Positions 54,163 through 62,873 of a stretch of DNA of 64,000 bases are shown in pieces (within the stretch, counting starts at the first letter, position 1; each line of letters starts with the position of its first letter). The translations under genes were made by a program, and so were the position numbers. Under the pieces are notes generated by a model, which worked only from the letters and a program-made list of their open reading frames with translations, searched no databases and had not been told where the DNA came from. Origin of the DNA: Bacteroidales bacterium (lineage in GTDB: Bacteria; Bacteroidota; Bacteroidia; Bacteroidales; Muribaculaceae); assembly GCA_910575545.1 (NCBI GenBank), contig CAJTFH010000010.1, positions 1 to 64,000 of the forward strand. Direction: 5' to 3'.

Positions 54163-54978
54163 TCATTTCAGACTTTTGGCCTCTTGCCAGTATGATTCCA
54201 TTTCGGTGAGAGTCATGTCTTCAAATTTTTTACCCTCTTCAGCTGCCCGTTGCTCCATATGGTTGAAACGGGTGATGAATTTCTTGTTTGTGCGTTCAAG
54301 CGCATTCTCGGGATGAAGCCCGTAAAGTCGTGCCGCATTTATTATTGAAAAGATTACATCGCCCATTTCCTCTTCCATTTGCCTCATGGTGTGTTCGTCG
54401 GTGTTGTCTTTCCCTTTAAACGATTCGGCTTCTTTCGAGAACTCGGCAATCTCTTCTTTTACTTTTCCCCATACGTCTTCGGGCTTTTCCCAATCAAAAC
54501 CTGCATTGGCGGCTTTCTGCTGTATACGGTATGCCTTTACCAAAGCCGGTAAGGCAGAGGGTACACCGGCAAGGATGCTGCGGTTCCCCCCTTTTTCTTT
54601 GAGCTTTAGTTGCTCCCAGTTGAGCTCAACCTGATGGGCTGTGTCTGCCTCGATGTTACCGTAAACGTGTGGATGACGGTAGATTAGTTTCGATGCCAAT
54701 GCATCGGCCACAGAGGCAATATCGAATTCACCTTTTTCTTCTCCTATTTTTGCGTAGAAGAGCACATGCAGGAGCACATCTCCAAGCTCTTTCTTTATCC
54801 CGTTATTATCGCCGTTGATGAGGGCATCGCAAAGCTCATAAACCTCCTCAACGGTGTTTTCCCTAAGGCTTTCATTTGTCTGTTTGGCATCCCAGGGGCA
54901 TTTCACCCTAAGTGTGTCGAGCACATCAATGGCTCTTCCGATGGCTTCGAGTTTCTCTTGTCGGCTATGTTGTTCCAT
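54163..54978 (-). CDS. mazG: Nucleoside triphosphate pyrophosphohydrolase MazG
   Basis: MazG hydrolyses (d)NTPs to monophosphates, cleaning the nucleotide pool. The 271-residue protein has two helical MazG domains: the first with CPWDAKQTNESLRENTVEEVYEL (about 25-47) and KKELGDVLLHVLF (EExxD-type metal site), the second with EEIAEFSKE and EEEMGDVIFSIIN (about 203-215). Length and order match bacterial MazG, not a single-domain relative. It follows the DsbD-like gene by 58 bases. Confidence 0.92.
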   Translation of the reverse strand: MEQHSRQEKLEAIGRAIDVLDTLRVKCPWDAKQTNESLRENTVEEVYELCDALINGDNNGIKKELGDVLLHVLFYAKIGEEKGEFDIASVADALASKLIYRHPHVYGNIEADTAHQVELNWEQLKLKEKGGNRSILAGVPSALPALVKAYRIQQKAANAGFDWEKPEDVWGKVKEEIAEFSKEAESFKGKDNTDEHTMRQMEEEMGDVIFSIINAARLYGLHPENALERTNKKFITRFNHMEQRAAEEGKKFEDMTLTEMESYWQEAKSLK

Positions 54979-55036
54979 ATTTTTGTCTGTTTATTGGTTG
55001 CGAATATGTTATTTCCCCAAAATGGTGTCTGCGCTA

Positions 55037-56635
55037 TTAGAATTGCTGACTTCTGTTTTTGTCAACACCGTTTGTAGAGTCTTCAGTGTTGTCATCAATG
55101 TTGCCGCCGGATATTTCCGTCTGCTCTTGTGCTGCCGGAGGAATGATGTTTTCTACGGCATCGACCGGGGCTCCCCATAAGCCTGCAAGCAGGTACAGGG
55201 CAAAGCTCCATGATGCTATGGCAAGCAGTAGCCTTGTGACTCCGAGATGATGGAGCTTTATGTCGTTTGCGAATCTGATTTTATCGAGCAGATAAAGCCC
55301 GAGGAGCACGCAGATCACAGTCCATATGGCGAGGAATGTTTCACGAGAGAGGATTCCCCATCCATAGGCTCTGTCAGCCATCGACAGGAATGTCAGGGAA
55401 AGGGCGAGTTCAACAAATCCGATGACAATCTTGACGGAGTTAAGACGCGCATTGGCTGAAGGCATCCGTTTGAGCAATGCCGGGAAAAGAGCAAACAGTG
55501 AGAAAGGGAGTGCCAATGCGAATGCGAAGCCCCCCATCGCTATTGCCGGACCGGTGAAGCTTCCCATTGTGGCAGCCTCAACAAGTAGTGTTCCGATTAT
55601 AGGGCACGTGCATGAAAACGACACGATGGCGAGTGTCAGAGCCATTAAAATGATACCTGCGATACCGGTGGCTTTTTCGGCCTTTGAGTCAACCCTGTTG
55701 CTCCATTGAGAGGGGAGTGTGATTTCTATGCCTCCAAAAAAAGACACTGCAAACAGCATCAGCAGGGCGGCGATTGCCACATTGACCCAACGGCCTGTGG
55801 AGATTTCATATATTTTCCCGACTCCGAAAATCCCTGTCAGTGCCATCCCTATCGTAAGGTATATGGCTATAATAGCCAGGCCATACACAAGGGCGTCGAT
55901 AAAAGCCCGGCGTTTTCGCCTATGGTTATTAAGGAAATAACCTACCGTGACAGGAACCATCGGCCAGATGCATGGCGTGAGAAGCGCTATCAGGCCGCCT
56001 GCTATGCCCCATGCAAAAATCACCCATAAGGAATATTCCGGTTTAGCGGGGATGTCGGTGGTGTCGGTTTCAGTCGGAGATGTTATTTGGCCTGAACTGT
56101 CGTTGCGTCTGGTCTTTTTTGCATCTGTTTCAGTTGCTGTTGATGAATCTGTTTGATTGTCAGGTGCTTCCGGCGGCCGATTTGTGACAGTGACCGAAAA
56201 ATGGTGCTTTTGGGGAGGGGTGCATGTCTGCCCGTTGCAAGCCTGGTATATGATGGTTCCCGATATCTCCCGGTTTCCATGGCACGATATTGTCAATGGT
56301 TGGGTAAATTCAACCTGGTTATCCCACCATGTGAGGTTTAGAGAGAAAATAGGGTCGAATCCGCTGAGTGGGGTTCCTGAGGGGATGAGCGGGCCGTTCA
56401 TGGAAACTCCTTCAGGGAGATCGAAGATGACGCGGGTGGCATTGGGGCCGTCGTCGGGCAACTGTGTCCCATATAGATGCCAGCCTTTGCTGATTGTGGC
56501 CGTTAGTTTTATTGATGCATTGTCGGGATTCTCGTCTGCTACTGACACATTCCATTCTACCGGCTCCGGTTTCTGTGCCGGAGTCGCGACGGTTATCAAT
56601 AAAAATGAAAGCAGGGCAACAATCTTCTTTATCAT
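55037..56635 (-). CDS. DsbD-type electron transporter lacking the C-terminal thioredoxin
   Basis: From the ATG at 56635 the protein is 532 residues: a signal peptide (about 1-20), a DsbD-alpha-like periplasmic domain with paired Cys (CNGQTC near 129-134), a Ser/Thr/Asp-rich linker and eight membrane helices with the redox cysteines in LLTPCIWPMVP and SFSCTCPII. After the last helix it ends in a polar tail, so the usual C-terminal thioredoxin domain (about 110-130 residues) is absent. It passes electrons from cytosolic thioredoxin to periplasmic thiols; a separate thioredoxin must complete it. An upstream in-frame extension to 56716 has no signal peptide and is not used. Confidence 0.85.
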   Translation of the reverse strand: MIKKIVALLSFLLITVATPAQKPEPVEWNVSVADENPDNASIKLTATISKGWHLYGTQLPDDGPNATRVIFDLPEGVSMNGPLIPSGTPLSGFDPIFSLNLTWWDNQVEFTQPLTISCHGNREISGTIIYQACNGQTCTPPQKHHFSVTVTNRPPEAPDNQTDSSTATETDAKKTRRNDSSGQITSPTETDTTDIPAKPEYSLWVIFAWGIAGGLIALLTPCIWPMVPVTVGYFLNNHRRKRRAFIDALVYGLAIIAIYLTIGMALTGIFGVGKIYEISTGRWVNVAIAALLMLFAVSFFGGIEITLPSQWSNRVDSKAEKATGIAGIILMALTLAIVSFSCTCPIIGTLLVEAATMGSFTGPAIAMGGFAFALALPFSLFALFPALLKRMPSANARLNSVKIVIGFVELALSLTFLSMADRAYGWGILSRETFLAIWTVICVLLGLYLLDKIRFANDIKLHHLGVTRLLLAIASWSFALYLLAGLWGAPVDAVENIIPPAAQEQTEISGGNIDDNTEDSTNGVDKNRSQQF

Positions 56636-56950
56636 ATGGGTTCTTATGCATCGGAGTGTGGATTGCCTGTCCGATTCAATAGGCAAAGTTAGCAAAAAAA
56701 ATCCGGTTTGCCTCAACCTATGTGTAACAGGTTGATAGTGTGGTTGGAGTGTCGCCGGGGCAACCGTTTATAAATGGCTTTGGCTAAAGTCCGGAGGATT
56801 TTTGATAAAAATTCCACATGGAAATAAGCGAATTTGAAAAGACCTATTGATATTTCAAAAAAATTGTGTAATTTCGCAAATGAATATCAAGCGTGCAAGT
56901 GCACGGTTTTTTATGCAGACTAATCCCAAACCCGTTAATATATCAAGGTT
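56636..56950. other. 315-bp divergent intergenic region
   Basis: This region separates the leftward DsbD gene and the rightward carboxyltransferase gene. It contains the rightward promoter at 56846-56876. No tRNA or small gene was seen. Confidence 0.5.
56846..56876 (+). promoter_or_regulatory. Promoter ATTG-N19-TAATTTCG for the carboxyltransferase gene
   Basis: ATTG (56846-56849) and TAATTTCG (56869-56876, one mismatch to TAnnTTTG) are separated by 19 bp. Transcription should start near 56882, giving a leader of about 70 bases. Confidence 0.5.
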
Positions 56951-58846
56951 ATGGAAAACAAGAAGTTGAAAATCAGAGATTTGACTCTTCGTGACGGACA
57001 GCAGTCGCTGTTTGCCACCCGTATGAAACAGCAGGATATTGATCCGCTTTTGCCCCTTTATAAAGAGGCTCGTTTCTATATCATGGAAGTGTGGGGAGGA
57101 GCTGTTCCCGATTCTGTGATGCGTTATCTCGATGAGTCGCCATGGGTGCGTCTTCGTTCCATACGTGAAGCGGTGGGCCCAAATCAGCTTCTTTCAGCCC
57201 TTTCCCGTGGCCGAAACCTTTTTGGATATGTGCCTTATCCCGACTCAGTGCTTGAAGGCTTTTATAAGGAGGCCATAAAAAACGGTTTGAGCATAATGCG
57301 TATTTTCGACGCGCTCAACGATATTGATAATGTCAAGGAGTCTATCCGTCTTATCAATGAACTGGGTGGAATTGCCGATGCTGCAGTGTGCTATACTGTG
57401 GATCCGAAAGACGCCCAGCCTGAGGCCGCCCCGCAGAAAAAAGGATTTTTCGCATCTCTTTTCGGCAAAAAGGAGGAAGCTGCCCCTGCGCCTAAGAAGA
57501 TTTTCACCGATGAATATTTTGTGAACAAAGCGGTTGAGATGGAGCGCCTTGGTGCGAAAATCATCACACTTAAAGATATGGCCGGTCTGGTAAGCCCGTT
57601 GCGTGCGGCCTCTATTATCAGCAAACTGAAAGCCGCTGTTAAGGTGCCTGTGGATTTCCACACCCATTGCACTCCCGGATATGGTCTGGCATCGTCGGTT
57701 ATGGCGATTATCAACGGTGTTGATATACTCGACACGAACATTTGGTATTTCGGCGAAGGCTCGGCCGCCCCTGCCATAGAACTGGTTTATGTGTTCTGTA
57801 AGAAACTTGGTATCGAGGTTGATGTCAACATGCAGAAAGTCGGAGAAATCCGTGAGAAACTTGAAGGCATCCGTCGCAATTTGGCAGATTTCGACCTGAA
57901 TAAAGATAAATTCCCCAAGAAATTCAATCCGCTGGTTGATATTCTGCCTCATGAAATCGATGTGCTGTTCGACAAGGCTATCGAAGCGGCGAAAGCGGGC
58001 AATGAGGATGCACTCCTGGAGAATTGCCATGCAATCGAGGCTTATTTCGGATTCCCCAAGCCCAATCTGCTTGTGAAGGAGGCTGAAGTTCCCGGAGGAA
58101 TGTATTCAAATATGGTGGCACAGCTCAAGGCCCTCAATGCATCCGATTTGCTTGATGATGCCATGAAGCTCATCCCGAAAGTGCGCCGTGATGCTGGTTT
58201 GGTTCCCTTGGTTACACCTACAAGCCAGATTGTTGGTGCGCAGGCAGTGAACCTTGCCATTGACAGAAAGAAAGGGAATCCGGATTATACCAATACCTCA
58301 AACCAGTTTATTTCGTTGGTTAAGGGGGAATATGGTCATACTCCGGCTCCGATTGACCCGGCTTTCCGCCAGAAAATCACCGGTGATGCTGTTGAGCATC
58401 CCTATGATGTTTCTAAATACAAGAAGCCCGAAATTCCTGCAATTCCTGAACTCGGCGGGGTTAAACTTGCCACCAATACCGAAGAAGAGCTGCTTATGGA
58501 GCTGTTGCCTAATGTGGCCAACAAGTTCCTGCGTAACCGCCGTGAAGAGGAGTATGCAGCCAAACAGCCTAAGGAAGCTCCTAAAGAAGTTGCCGTGGCT
58601 GAAGAGGTGGCCGAAGATAACGAACCGATAACCGGCGATGTTTTCCGTGCGCCCATGGGTGGCCGTATCATTGATGTCCGTGTCAAAGCCGGCGATAAGG
58701 TCAAGAAAGGAGAGGTTATGATGGTTTATGAAGCCATGAAGATGGAAAACGACCTAGAAGCAGACCGCGACCTCACCGTAAAACGCCTGTTTGTAAAAAC
58801 CGATGATGTTGTGGGCACAGATGCTCCGCTTATCGAGTTTGTCTGA
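56951..58846 (+). CDS. Biotin-dependent carboxyltransferase, pyruvate carboxylase B / OadA
   Basis: This 631-residue enzyme combines a TIM-barrel carboxyltransferase (RDLTLRDGQQSLFATRMK at 9-26, ITLKDMAGLVSP near 200-211, VDFHTHCTPGYG near 235-246), a helical PYC/OADA domain (about 310-490) and a C-terminal biotinyl domain with the modified lysine Lys597 in EAMKMEND. Between about 153 and 187 a charged, Pro/Ala/Lys-rich insert interrupts the barrel before FTDEYFVNKAVEM. It would interconvert pyruvate and oxaloacetate as part of anaerobic C4 metabolism. The carboxylase or decarboxylase partner subunits are not in the window, so either assignment is possible. Confidence 0.88.
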   Translation: MENKKLKIRDLTLRDGQQSLFATRMKQQDIDPLLPLYKEARFYIMEVWGGAVPDSVMRYLDESPWVRLRSIREAVGPNQLLSALSRGRNLFGYVPYPDSVLEGFYKEAIKNGLSIMRIFDALNDIDNVKESIRLINELGGIADAAVCYTVDPKDAQPEAAPQKKGFFASLFGKKEEAAPAPKKIFTDEYFVNKAVEMERLGAKIITLKDMAGLVSPLRAASIISKLKAAVKVPVDFHTHCTPGYGLASSVMAIINGVDILDTNIWYFGEGSAAPAIELVYVFCKKLGIEVDVNMQKVGEIREKLEGIRRNLADFDLNKDKFPKKFNPLVDILPHEIDVLFDKAIEAAKAGNEDALLENCHAIEAYFGFPKPNLLVKEAEVPGGMYSNMVAQLKALNASDLLDDAMKLIPKVRRDAGLVPLVTPTSQIVGAQAVNLAIDRKKGNPDYTNTSNQFISLVKGEYGHTPAPIDPAFRQKITGDAVEHPYDVSKYKKPEIPAIPELGGVKLATNTEEELLMELLPNVANKFLRNRREEEYAAKQPKEAPKEVAVAEEVAEDNEPITGDVFRAPMGGRIIDVRVKAGDKVKKGEVMMVYEAMKMENDLEADRDLTVKRLFVKTDDVVGTDAPLIEFV

Positions 58847-58921
58847 CAGATAGTGAAAAAGTAGTGAACTTAGATATAGCATAGATTGATAGAATTTGAT
58901 TGAAATTTAAATGAGTGAGTG

Positions 58922-58947
58922 GTGCGGCTTCTGTGAAGAAGCCGCAC
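58922..58947 (+). terminator. Rho-independent terminator after the carboxyltransferase gene
   Basis: GTGCGGCTTC (58922-58931) pairs perfectly with GAAGCCGCAC (58938-58947) around a 6-base loop and is followed by a T-rich tract. Confidence 0.8.
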
Positions 58948-59039
58948 TTGCTTTTGTGCCTTAAATTGTAATTTTACCTCAAAAATATCGGCATATCTTT
59001 GAGTTCTGTGTCTATTGTTGTCAATTGGCTTTCATATGC

Positions 59040-59076
59040 AGACGCTTGGACTCCAGTTTTTAGGAAGCGTCTTTTT
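59040..59076 (+). terminator. Second terminator-like hairpin with T-run
   Basis: AGACGCTT (59040-59047) and AAGCGTCT (59065-59072) pair around a 17-base loop, directly followed by TTTT. It lies 142 bases before the OmpA start codon and 39 bases after the box TATCTTTG, so it could end a small RNA or attenuate ompA. Confidence 0.55.
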
Positions 59077-59217
59077 AGATTTAACAAGCATATTTTGAAC
59101 TATGGAATGCATGGTGGCGTTATTCTGACAAAAGCATCTACCCGGAGGGATTATTAAGGGAGATGCCTTGCTTTTTATGAGAGGATGACTATTTTGTAAA
59201 CTAAATTCTATTTTGAG

Positions 59218-60432
59218 ATGAAGAAAAATCTATGTTTCGTTATGTTTGCAGCATGCGCCGGAATGTTTGCGGTGCAGTCAGCAAATGCTCAAGACGCGAT
59301 TGTCGTTGAAGAGGAAAGCGTCACGGTAGGTGAAGTCGCCAACTGCAAGACCAACTATAGCGTTGGGCGAACCGACAACTGGTTTATCCAGCTCGGCGCC
59401 GGCATTGCTGTGCCTTTGGTTGAAAACCGTCTCGATGAAGGGAAAGCCAAGCGTCATATCACGGCTACCTATAATCTGGGATTCGGAAAATGGTTCTCGC
59501 CTTATATCGGATTCCGCTTCAGTGGTTATTATGGTGCTATGCACTGGGATAACGACAGTTATAGCAAGGCCCGTTATGGCAATCTGAATTTCGACCTGAT
59601 GTGGGACATGTGTAATTCTCTCGGTGGGGTCGATGCGGCACGTCCGGTTAGTGTTATCCCGTTTGTGGGACTTGGTGGTACATATGTGTGGGATATCAAG
59701 TCGGACGGTACCAATGTTATGAACGATGATGGCACCACGGTGCGCCGCCGTTCATGGACTTTGCCGGTATCTGCCGGTATCCAGTTCCGTTTCCGCCTTT
59801 GCCAGTATGTCGACTTTTTCCTTGAAGGGCGTGCCAGCTTCTATGGCGACAACTTCAACGGAGCTGTGTATGGACATCCGGTAGACATCAATATCCAGGC
59901 CACCGGTGGTTTGTCGTTTAACCTCGGAGGTGTGAAGTATCAGGCATATAATGCTTGCAAGGATATGGCCTATATCAACTCGCTCAATGGTCAGGTTAAT
60001 GCCCTCCGTGGCGAACTTGCAGCTACTGCAACAGCTCTCGCTGCAGCCCAGGCTCAGCTTCCATGTCCGGAAGTGGTTGAGGTTGACTGCCCTGAGGTTG
60101 ATGCCGCTCCGATGATGTCGACAGTTCGCTTCTCAATCAATTCATCGAAGATTTCCGATGAGGAGATGGTTAACGTCTATAACACGGCTGAATATCTGAA
60201 AGCAAATCCCGGAGTCAATGTCCTCATTAAAGGGTATGCCGATAAAGATACCGGTACGTCGGAATACAATATGGGCTTGTCGAAAAAACGTGCGCAGGCT
60301 GTGTATGACACACTTACCAAGACCTATGGTATAGACAAGAGCCGTCTGGCCATAGAGGCCGAAGGTAGCTCTGAACAGGTATACGATGTCAATAACTGGA
60401 ACCGTATAGTTATCTTTGTTCCGGGTAATTAA
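59218..60432 (+). CDS. OmpA-family outer-membrane protein
   Basis: The 404-residue protein has a signal peptide (about 1-24, ending NAQ), an eight-strand-type beta-barrel region (about 50-245) with aromatic-rich strands, a short helical linker (LRGELAATATALAAAQAQLPCPE) and a C-terminal OmpA peptidoglycan-binding domain (about 298-402, VLIKGYADKDTGTSEYNMGLSKKRAQAVYDTL). It should tether the outer membrane to the cell wall. The C-terminal half is intact and a SSEQVYDVNNWNRIVIF segment closes the fold. Confidence 0.92.
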   Translation: MKKNLCFVMFAACAGMFAVQSANAQDAIVVEEESVTVGEVANCKTNYSVGRTDNWFIQLGAGIAVPLVENRLDEGKAKRHITATYNLGFGKWFSPYIGFRFSGYYGAMHWDNDSYSKARYGNLNFDLMWDMCNSLGGVDAARPVSVIPFVGLGGTYVWDIKSDGTNVMNDDGTTVRRRSWTLPVSAGIQFRFRLCQYVDFFLEGRASFYGDNFNGAVYGHPVDINIQATGGLSFNLGGVKYQAYNACKDMAYINSLNGQVNALRGELAATATALAAAQAQLPCPEVVEVDCPEVDAAPMMSTVRFSINSSKISDEEMVNVYNTAEYLKANPGVNVLIKGYADKDTGTSEYNMGLSKKRAQAVYDTLTKTYGIDKSRLAIEAEGSSEQVYDVNNWNRIVIFVPGN

Positions 60433-60542
60433 TCCTATGGCGAAAGAGTTCTGGTTTCCGTTTTTTTCGTAAAACCGACTTCTGACAACTGAAAACACCA
60501 TCGGCGGGTGACGGGCTCTATGGAGTTCGTCGCCCGTTGTTT

Positions 60543-60573
60543 TTTGCCGGTGAGGCAAAATTCGTTAACTTTG
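60543..60573 (+). promoter_or_regulatory. Promoter TTTG-N19-TAACTTTG for the DAHP synthase gene
   Basis: TTTG (60543-60546) and TAACTTTG (60566-60573) are separated by exactly 19 bp, a perfect Bacteroidota promoter. Transcription should begin near 60579, so the ATG at 60583 would be almost at the 5' end; the next in-frame ATG is at 60664. Confidence 0.7.
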
Positions 60574-60582
60574 CATGTGATT

Positions 60583-61716
60583 ATGGCAGAAAAAGATTGT
60601 TCTGAAAATAATACGAACCATTGCGCTGGCAGAAAACAGCCGCCATGCTCAGTTTTTGCAGGGATGAGGCCGGCAGTGGTGGCTGGTCGCCCGGATGGTA
60701 GGGTTATCATTGCCGGGCCGTGCAGCGCTGAAAGCCGGGATCAGGTTCTTGAGACCGCCAAAGGCCTTAAAGATGTGGGCATTGATATATTCCGTGCCGG
60801 AATCTGGAAACCGCGTACCCGTCCGGGGGGATTTGAGGGATGCGGGGAGAGGGGTCTTCAATGGTTGCGTGAGGTTAAAAATATTACAGGCCTACCTGTT
60901 GCAACGGAAGTGGCAACTGCTGCGCATGTAGAAGCGGCTTTGGATGCAGGGGTTGATTTGTTATGGATTGGTGCCCGAACCACGGTCAATCCATTTGCTG
61001 TGCAGGAAATCGCTGATTGTATTAAAGAAAAAGGTGGCGATGTGGCGATATTGGTGAAAAATCCTGCCAATCCCGACGTTGATTTGTGGATAGGGGCTAT
61101 GCAGAGGCTTTATAATGCGGGGGGGCGACGGATAGGGGCTGTTCACAGAGGGTTCTGTGTTTATGGCAATAATTCCTTCAGAAATCCGCCGCAATGGCAT
61201 GTGCCGATAGAATTGCGTCGTCGTATGCCTGATCTTCAGATTTTGTGCGACCCCAGCCACATCGGTGGGGATGTGGCTCTTGTTGCGCCATTGGCGCAAC
61301 AAGCGTGTGATTTGGGTTTTGACGGATTGATGATTGAAAGCCATTGCTCTCCGCAAGCTGCGCTAAGCGATGCCGCGCAACAGCTCACTCCCGTTCAGTT
61401 GGCCGGTTTGATTGCTTCTTTGCCGGTGAAGAATGTTGGTGGGGTCTCTGCTGACCTGATGGTGTTGAGGGCTGAGATTGACCGGCTTGATGAAGAATTG
61501 CTTGCTGTGTTGGAAAAACGGATGTCGCTGGCCGATGAAATCGGACGGCGGAAACAGGCATTCAATATGCCTGTTCTTCAACCAGAAAGATATGGCAAAA
61601 TGATGGATTCCAGGGTTCAGAAGGCTATGGAGCTTGGGTTGAACCGGGATTTTGTTGCATCGCTGTTTTCGGCTATCCATGCAGAGTCGGTCAGCCGGCA
61701 GTTAAAGCTCAAATGA
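60583..61716 (+). CDS. DAHP synthase fused to chorismate mutase
   Basis: The 377-residue enzyme (from ATG 60583) joins a type I-beta 3-deoxy-D-arabino-heptulosonate 7-phosphate synthase (about 40-285: RVIIAGPCSAESRDQ, KPRTRPGGFEGCGE, WIGARTTVNPFAVQEIAD, DPSHIGGD) to an AroQ-type chorismate mutase (about 295-375: VLRAEIDRLDEELLAVLEKRMSLADEIGRRK). The fused mutase also serves as a feedback sensor for aromatic products in related enzymes. The reading frame is open to 60508, but the strong promoter sits inside that segment. An internal start at ATG 60664 would remove 27 residues before the conserved core, so the true start is uncertain. Confidence 0.92.
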   Translation: MAEKDCSENNTNHCAGRKQPPCSVFAGMRPAVVAGRPDGRVIIAGPCSAESRDQVLETAKGLKDVGIDIFRAGIWKPRTRPGGFEGCGERGLQWLREVKNITGLPVATEVATAAHVEAALDAGVDLLWIGARTTVNPFAVQEIADCIKEKGGDVAILVKNPANPDVDLWIGAMQRLYNAGGRRIGAVHRGFCVYGNNSFRNPPQWHVPIELRRRMPDLQILCDPSHIGGDVALVAPLAQQACDLGFDGLMIESHCSPQAALSDAAQQLTPVQLAGLIASLPVKNVGGVSADLMVLRAEIDRLDEELLAVLEKRMSLADEIGRRKQAFNMPVLQPERYGKMMDSRVQKAMELGLNRDFVASLFSAIHAESVSRQLKLK

Positions 61717-61795
61717 ATCGATTGGGATGGAGGGGATTCGTTACTCAGGAGCAGTGTTAAGTTTGGACAATCTGCCAAAACGAAGTTGAACCGCC

Positions 61796-62548
61796 CTAAG
61801 GTTTGGCTTCAAACACTTTGTCGTTGAACAGGCGACTTTTCAATGCTTTCGCATGGCGATAATAGTCTTTTGAGCCTATGTAGGCCTCTATCGCCTCGCA
61901 ATGCCGCATGTTGTGCATGTCAGTGCCCACAAAATCCGCAAACCCTTTTTCGATAAGCCATTCTGCGGTTTTCTTTTCCGATTTGCCATAATATCCTGCC
62001 AGGCTGAGCAGGTTGATCTGGAACAGCGTGCCGGCAGTGTGGAGCTGTTCGTACCTCTGCGGCTTGTCGTAGTAGTAGGAATATCGTTCCGGGTGAGCCA
62101 GGATGGGGCGGAAGCCTTTTAGCGCGAGGTCGAATAAAGTGCGGTCGAGATTCCATGCCTCCTGCACAAATGAGTTCTCAACAAGCAGGAAATTGTTCGG
62201 CATCGGGGTGATAGCCCCTTTTTCAAGCTGGCCTGAAAAGAAGTTGTCGAGCCGGTGCTCGGCCGAATACTCGAGCGAGATATCTATCCCGAGGTTTTCA
62301 ACAGCCTTCTTGAGAGCCTGGAATGCAGGGCCGATTGTTTGAGGCGTGTTTTCAAATGTGTCTTGTGTTATATGGGGGGTGCATATGATTCTCTCAATAC
62401 CCCAGCTTTTTTCTTTTGCCACCAGCTCGGCTCCGCCTTCGGCTGTTTTTTGACCGTCGTCAATACCTGGAACAAGATGGCAATGCATATCGGTCTTGAA
62501 AAACAGTGCCGGGCGCTCCTGTGGTTTCTTTTTGAATATATTGAACAT
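61796..62548 (-). CDS. PHP-type tyrosine-protein phosphatase (CpsB/YwqE-like)
   Basis: This 250-residue protein is a PHP-domain metal phosphatase: DMHCHLVPGIDDG near 20-32, CTPHITQDTFENT near 56-68, a central EHRLD and VENSF motif, and HPERYSYY near 150-157, then GTDMHN near 208-213. Relatives dephosphorylate the tyrosine-rich tail of BY kinases that control capsule polymerisation. The matching Wzc-type kinase gene is not in the window. It is divergent from the glycogen synthase homologue. Confidence 0.9.
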   Translation of the reverse strand: MFNIFKKKPQERPALFFKTDMHCHLVPGIDDGQKTAEGGAELVAKEKSWGIERIICTPHITQDTFENTPQTIGPAFQALKKAVENLGIDISLEYSAEHRLDNFFSGQLEKGAITPMPNNFLLVENSFVQEAWNLDRTLFDLALKGFRPILAHPERYSYYYDKPQRYEQLHTAGTLFQINLLSLAGYYGKSEKKTAEWLIEKGFADFVGTDMHNMRHCEAIEAYIGSKDYYRHAKALKSRLFNDKVFEAKP

Positions 62549-62625
62549 TATGACATTCGCATTAGAAATTAATCGGTCGCAAAGGTTTTATAAGATAGCA
62601 TCATTGCGACTCAACTGTAACGATG

Positions 62626-62656
62626 CAAAGTTACACAAAATCCAACCGCTATCAAA
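62626..62656 (-). promoter_or_regulatory. Promoter TTTG-N19-TAACTTTG for the phosphatase gene
   Basis: On the minus strand TTTG (62656-62653) and TAACTTTG (62633-62626) are 19 bp apart. Transcription should begin near 62620 with a leader of about 72 bases before the start at 62548. Confidence 0.65.
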
Positions 62657-62783
62657 ATGCCGGTATCGGGCAAATAAGCCGCTGGGGCAAAAATCACACT
62701 CAGGTTAGCGTAAATTTGCTATTTGCAACACCTTTTTACGCGGCTATCAAAGGCTGGCAGGTGGTTGATTGCGAAATTTTTCG

Positions 62784-62791
62784 TAACTTTG
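62784..62791 (+). promoter_or_regulatory. Candidate -7 box for the glycogen synthase homologue
   Basis: TAACTTTG is a full -7 match, 83 bases before the start codon. The -33 side is weak. Confidence 0.5.
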
Positions 62792-62873
62792 CATGTCATT
62801 CTCAGGCTTCGCTTGAAGTTGCGTATGGAACGCGGCGGTCTGGCGGAACGGAAACCACATATGCTTACTAAGT

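Larger units (their letters stand above)
58847..59217. other. 371-bp intergenic region upstream of the OmpA gene
   Basis: It holds a terminator (58922-58947), a candidate promoter box TATCTTTG (58994-59001) and a second terminator-like hairpin with a T-run (59040-59076). The latter two could define a short transcript of about 70 bases or an attenuator. No small gene was called. Confidence 0.55.
62549..62873. other. 325-bp divergent region between the phosphatase and glycogen synthase genes
   Basis: It holds a leftward promoter (62656-62626) and a rightward box (62784-62791). No additional gene is supported. Confidence 0.6.

Noticed and set aside
54979-55036. Frameshifted thioredoxin domain after the DsbD-like gene
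   Set aside because: The gap to mazG is only 58 bases and contains no CxxC-type remnant in any frame, so the domain is absent rather than frameshifted.
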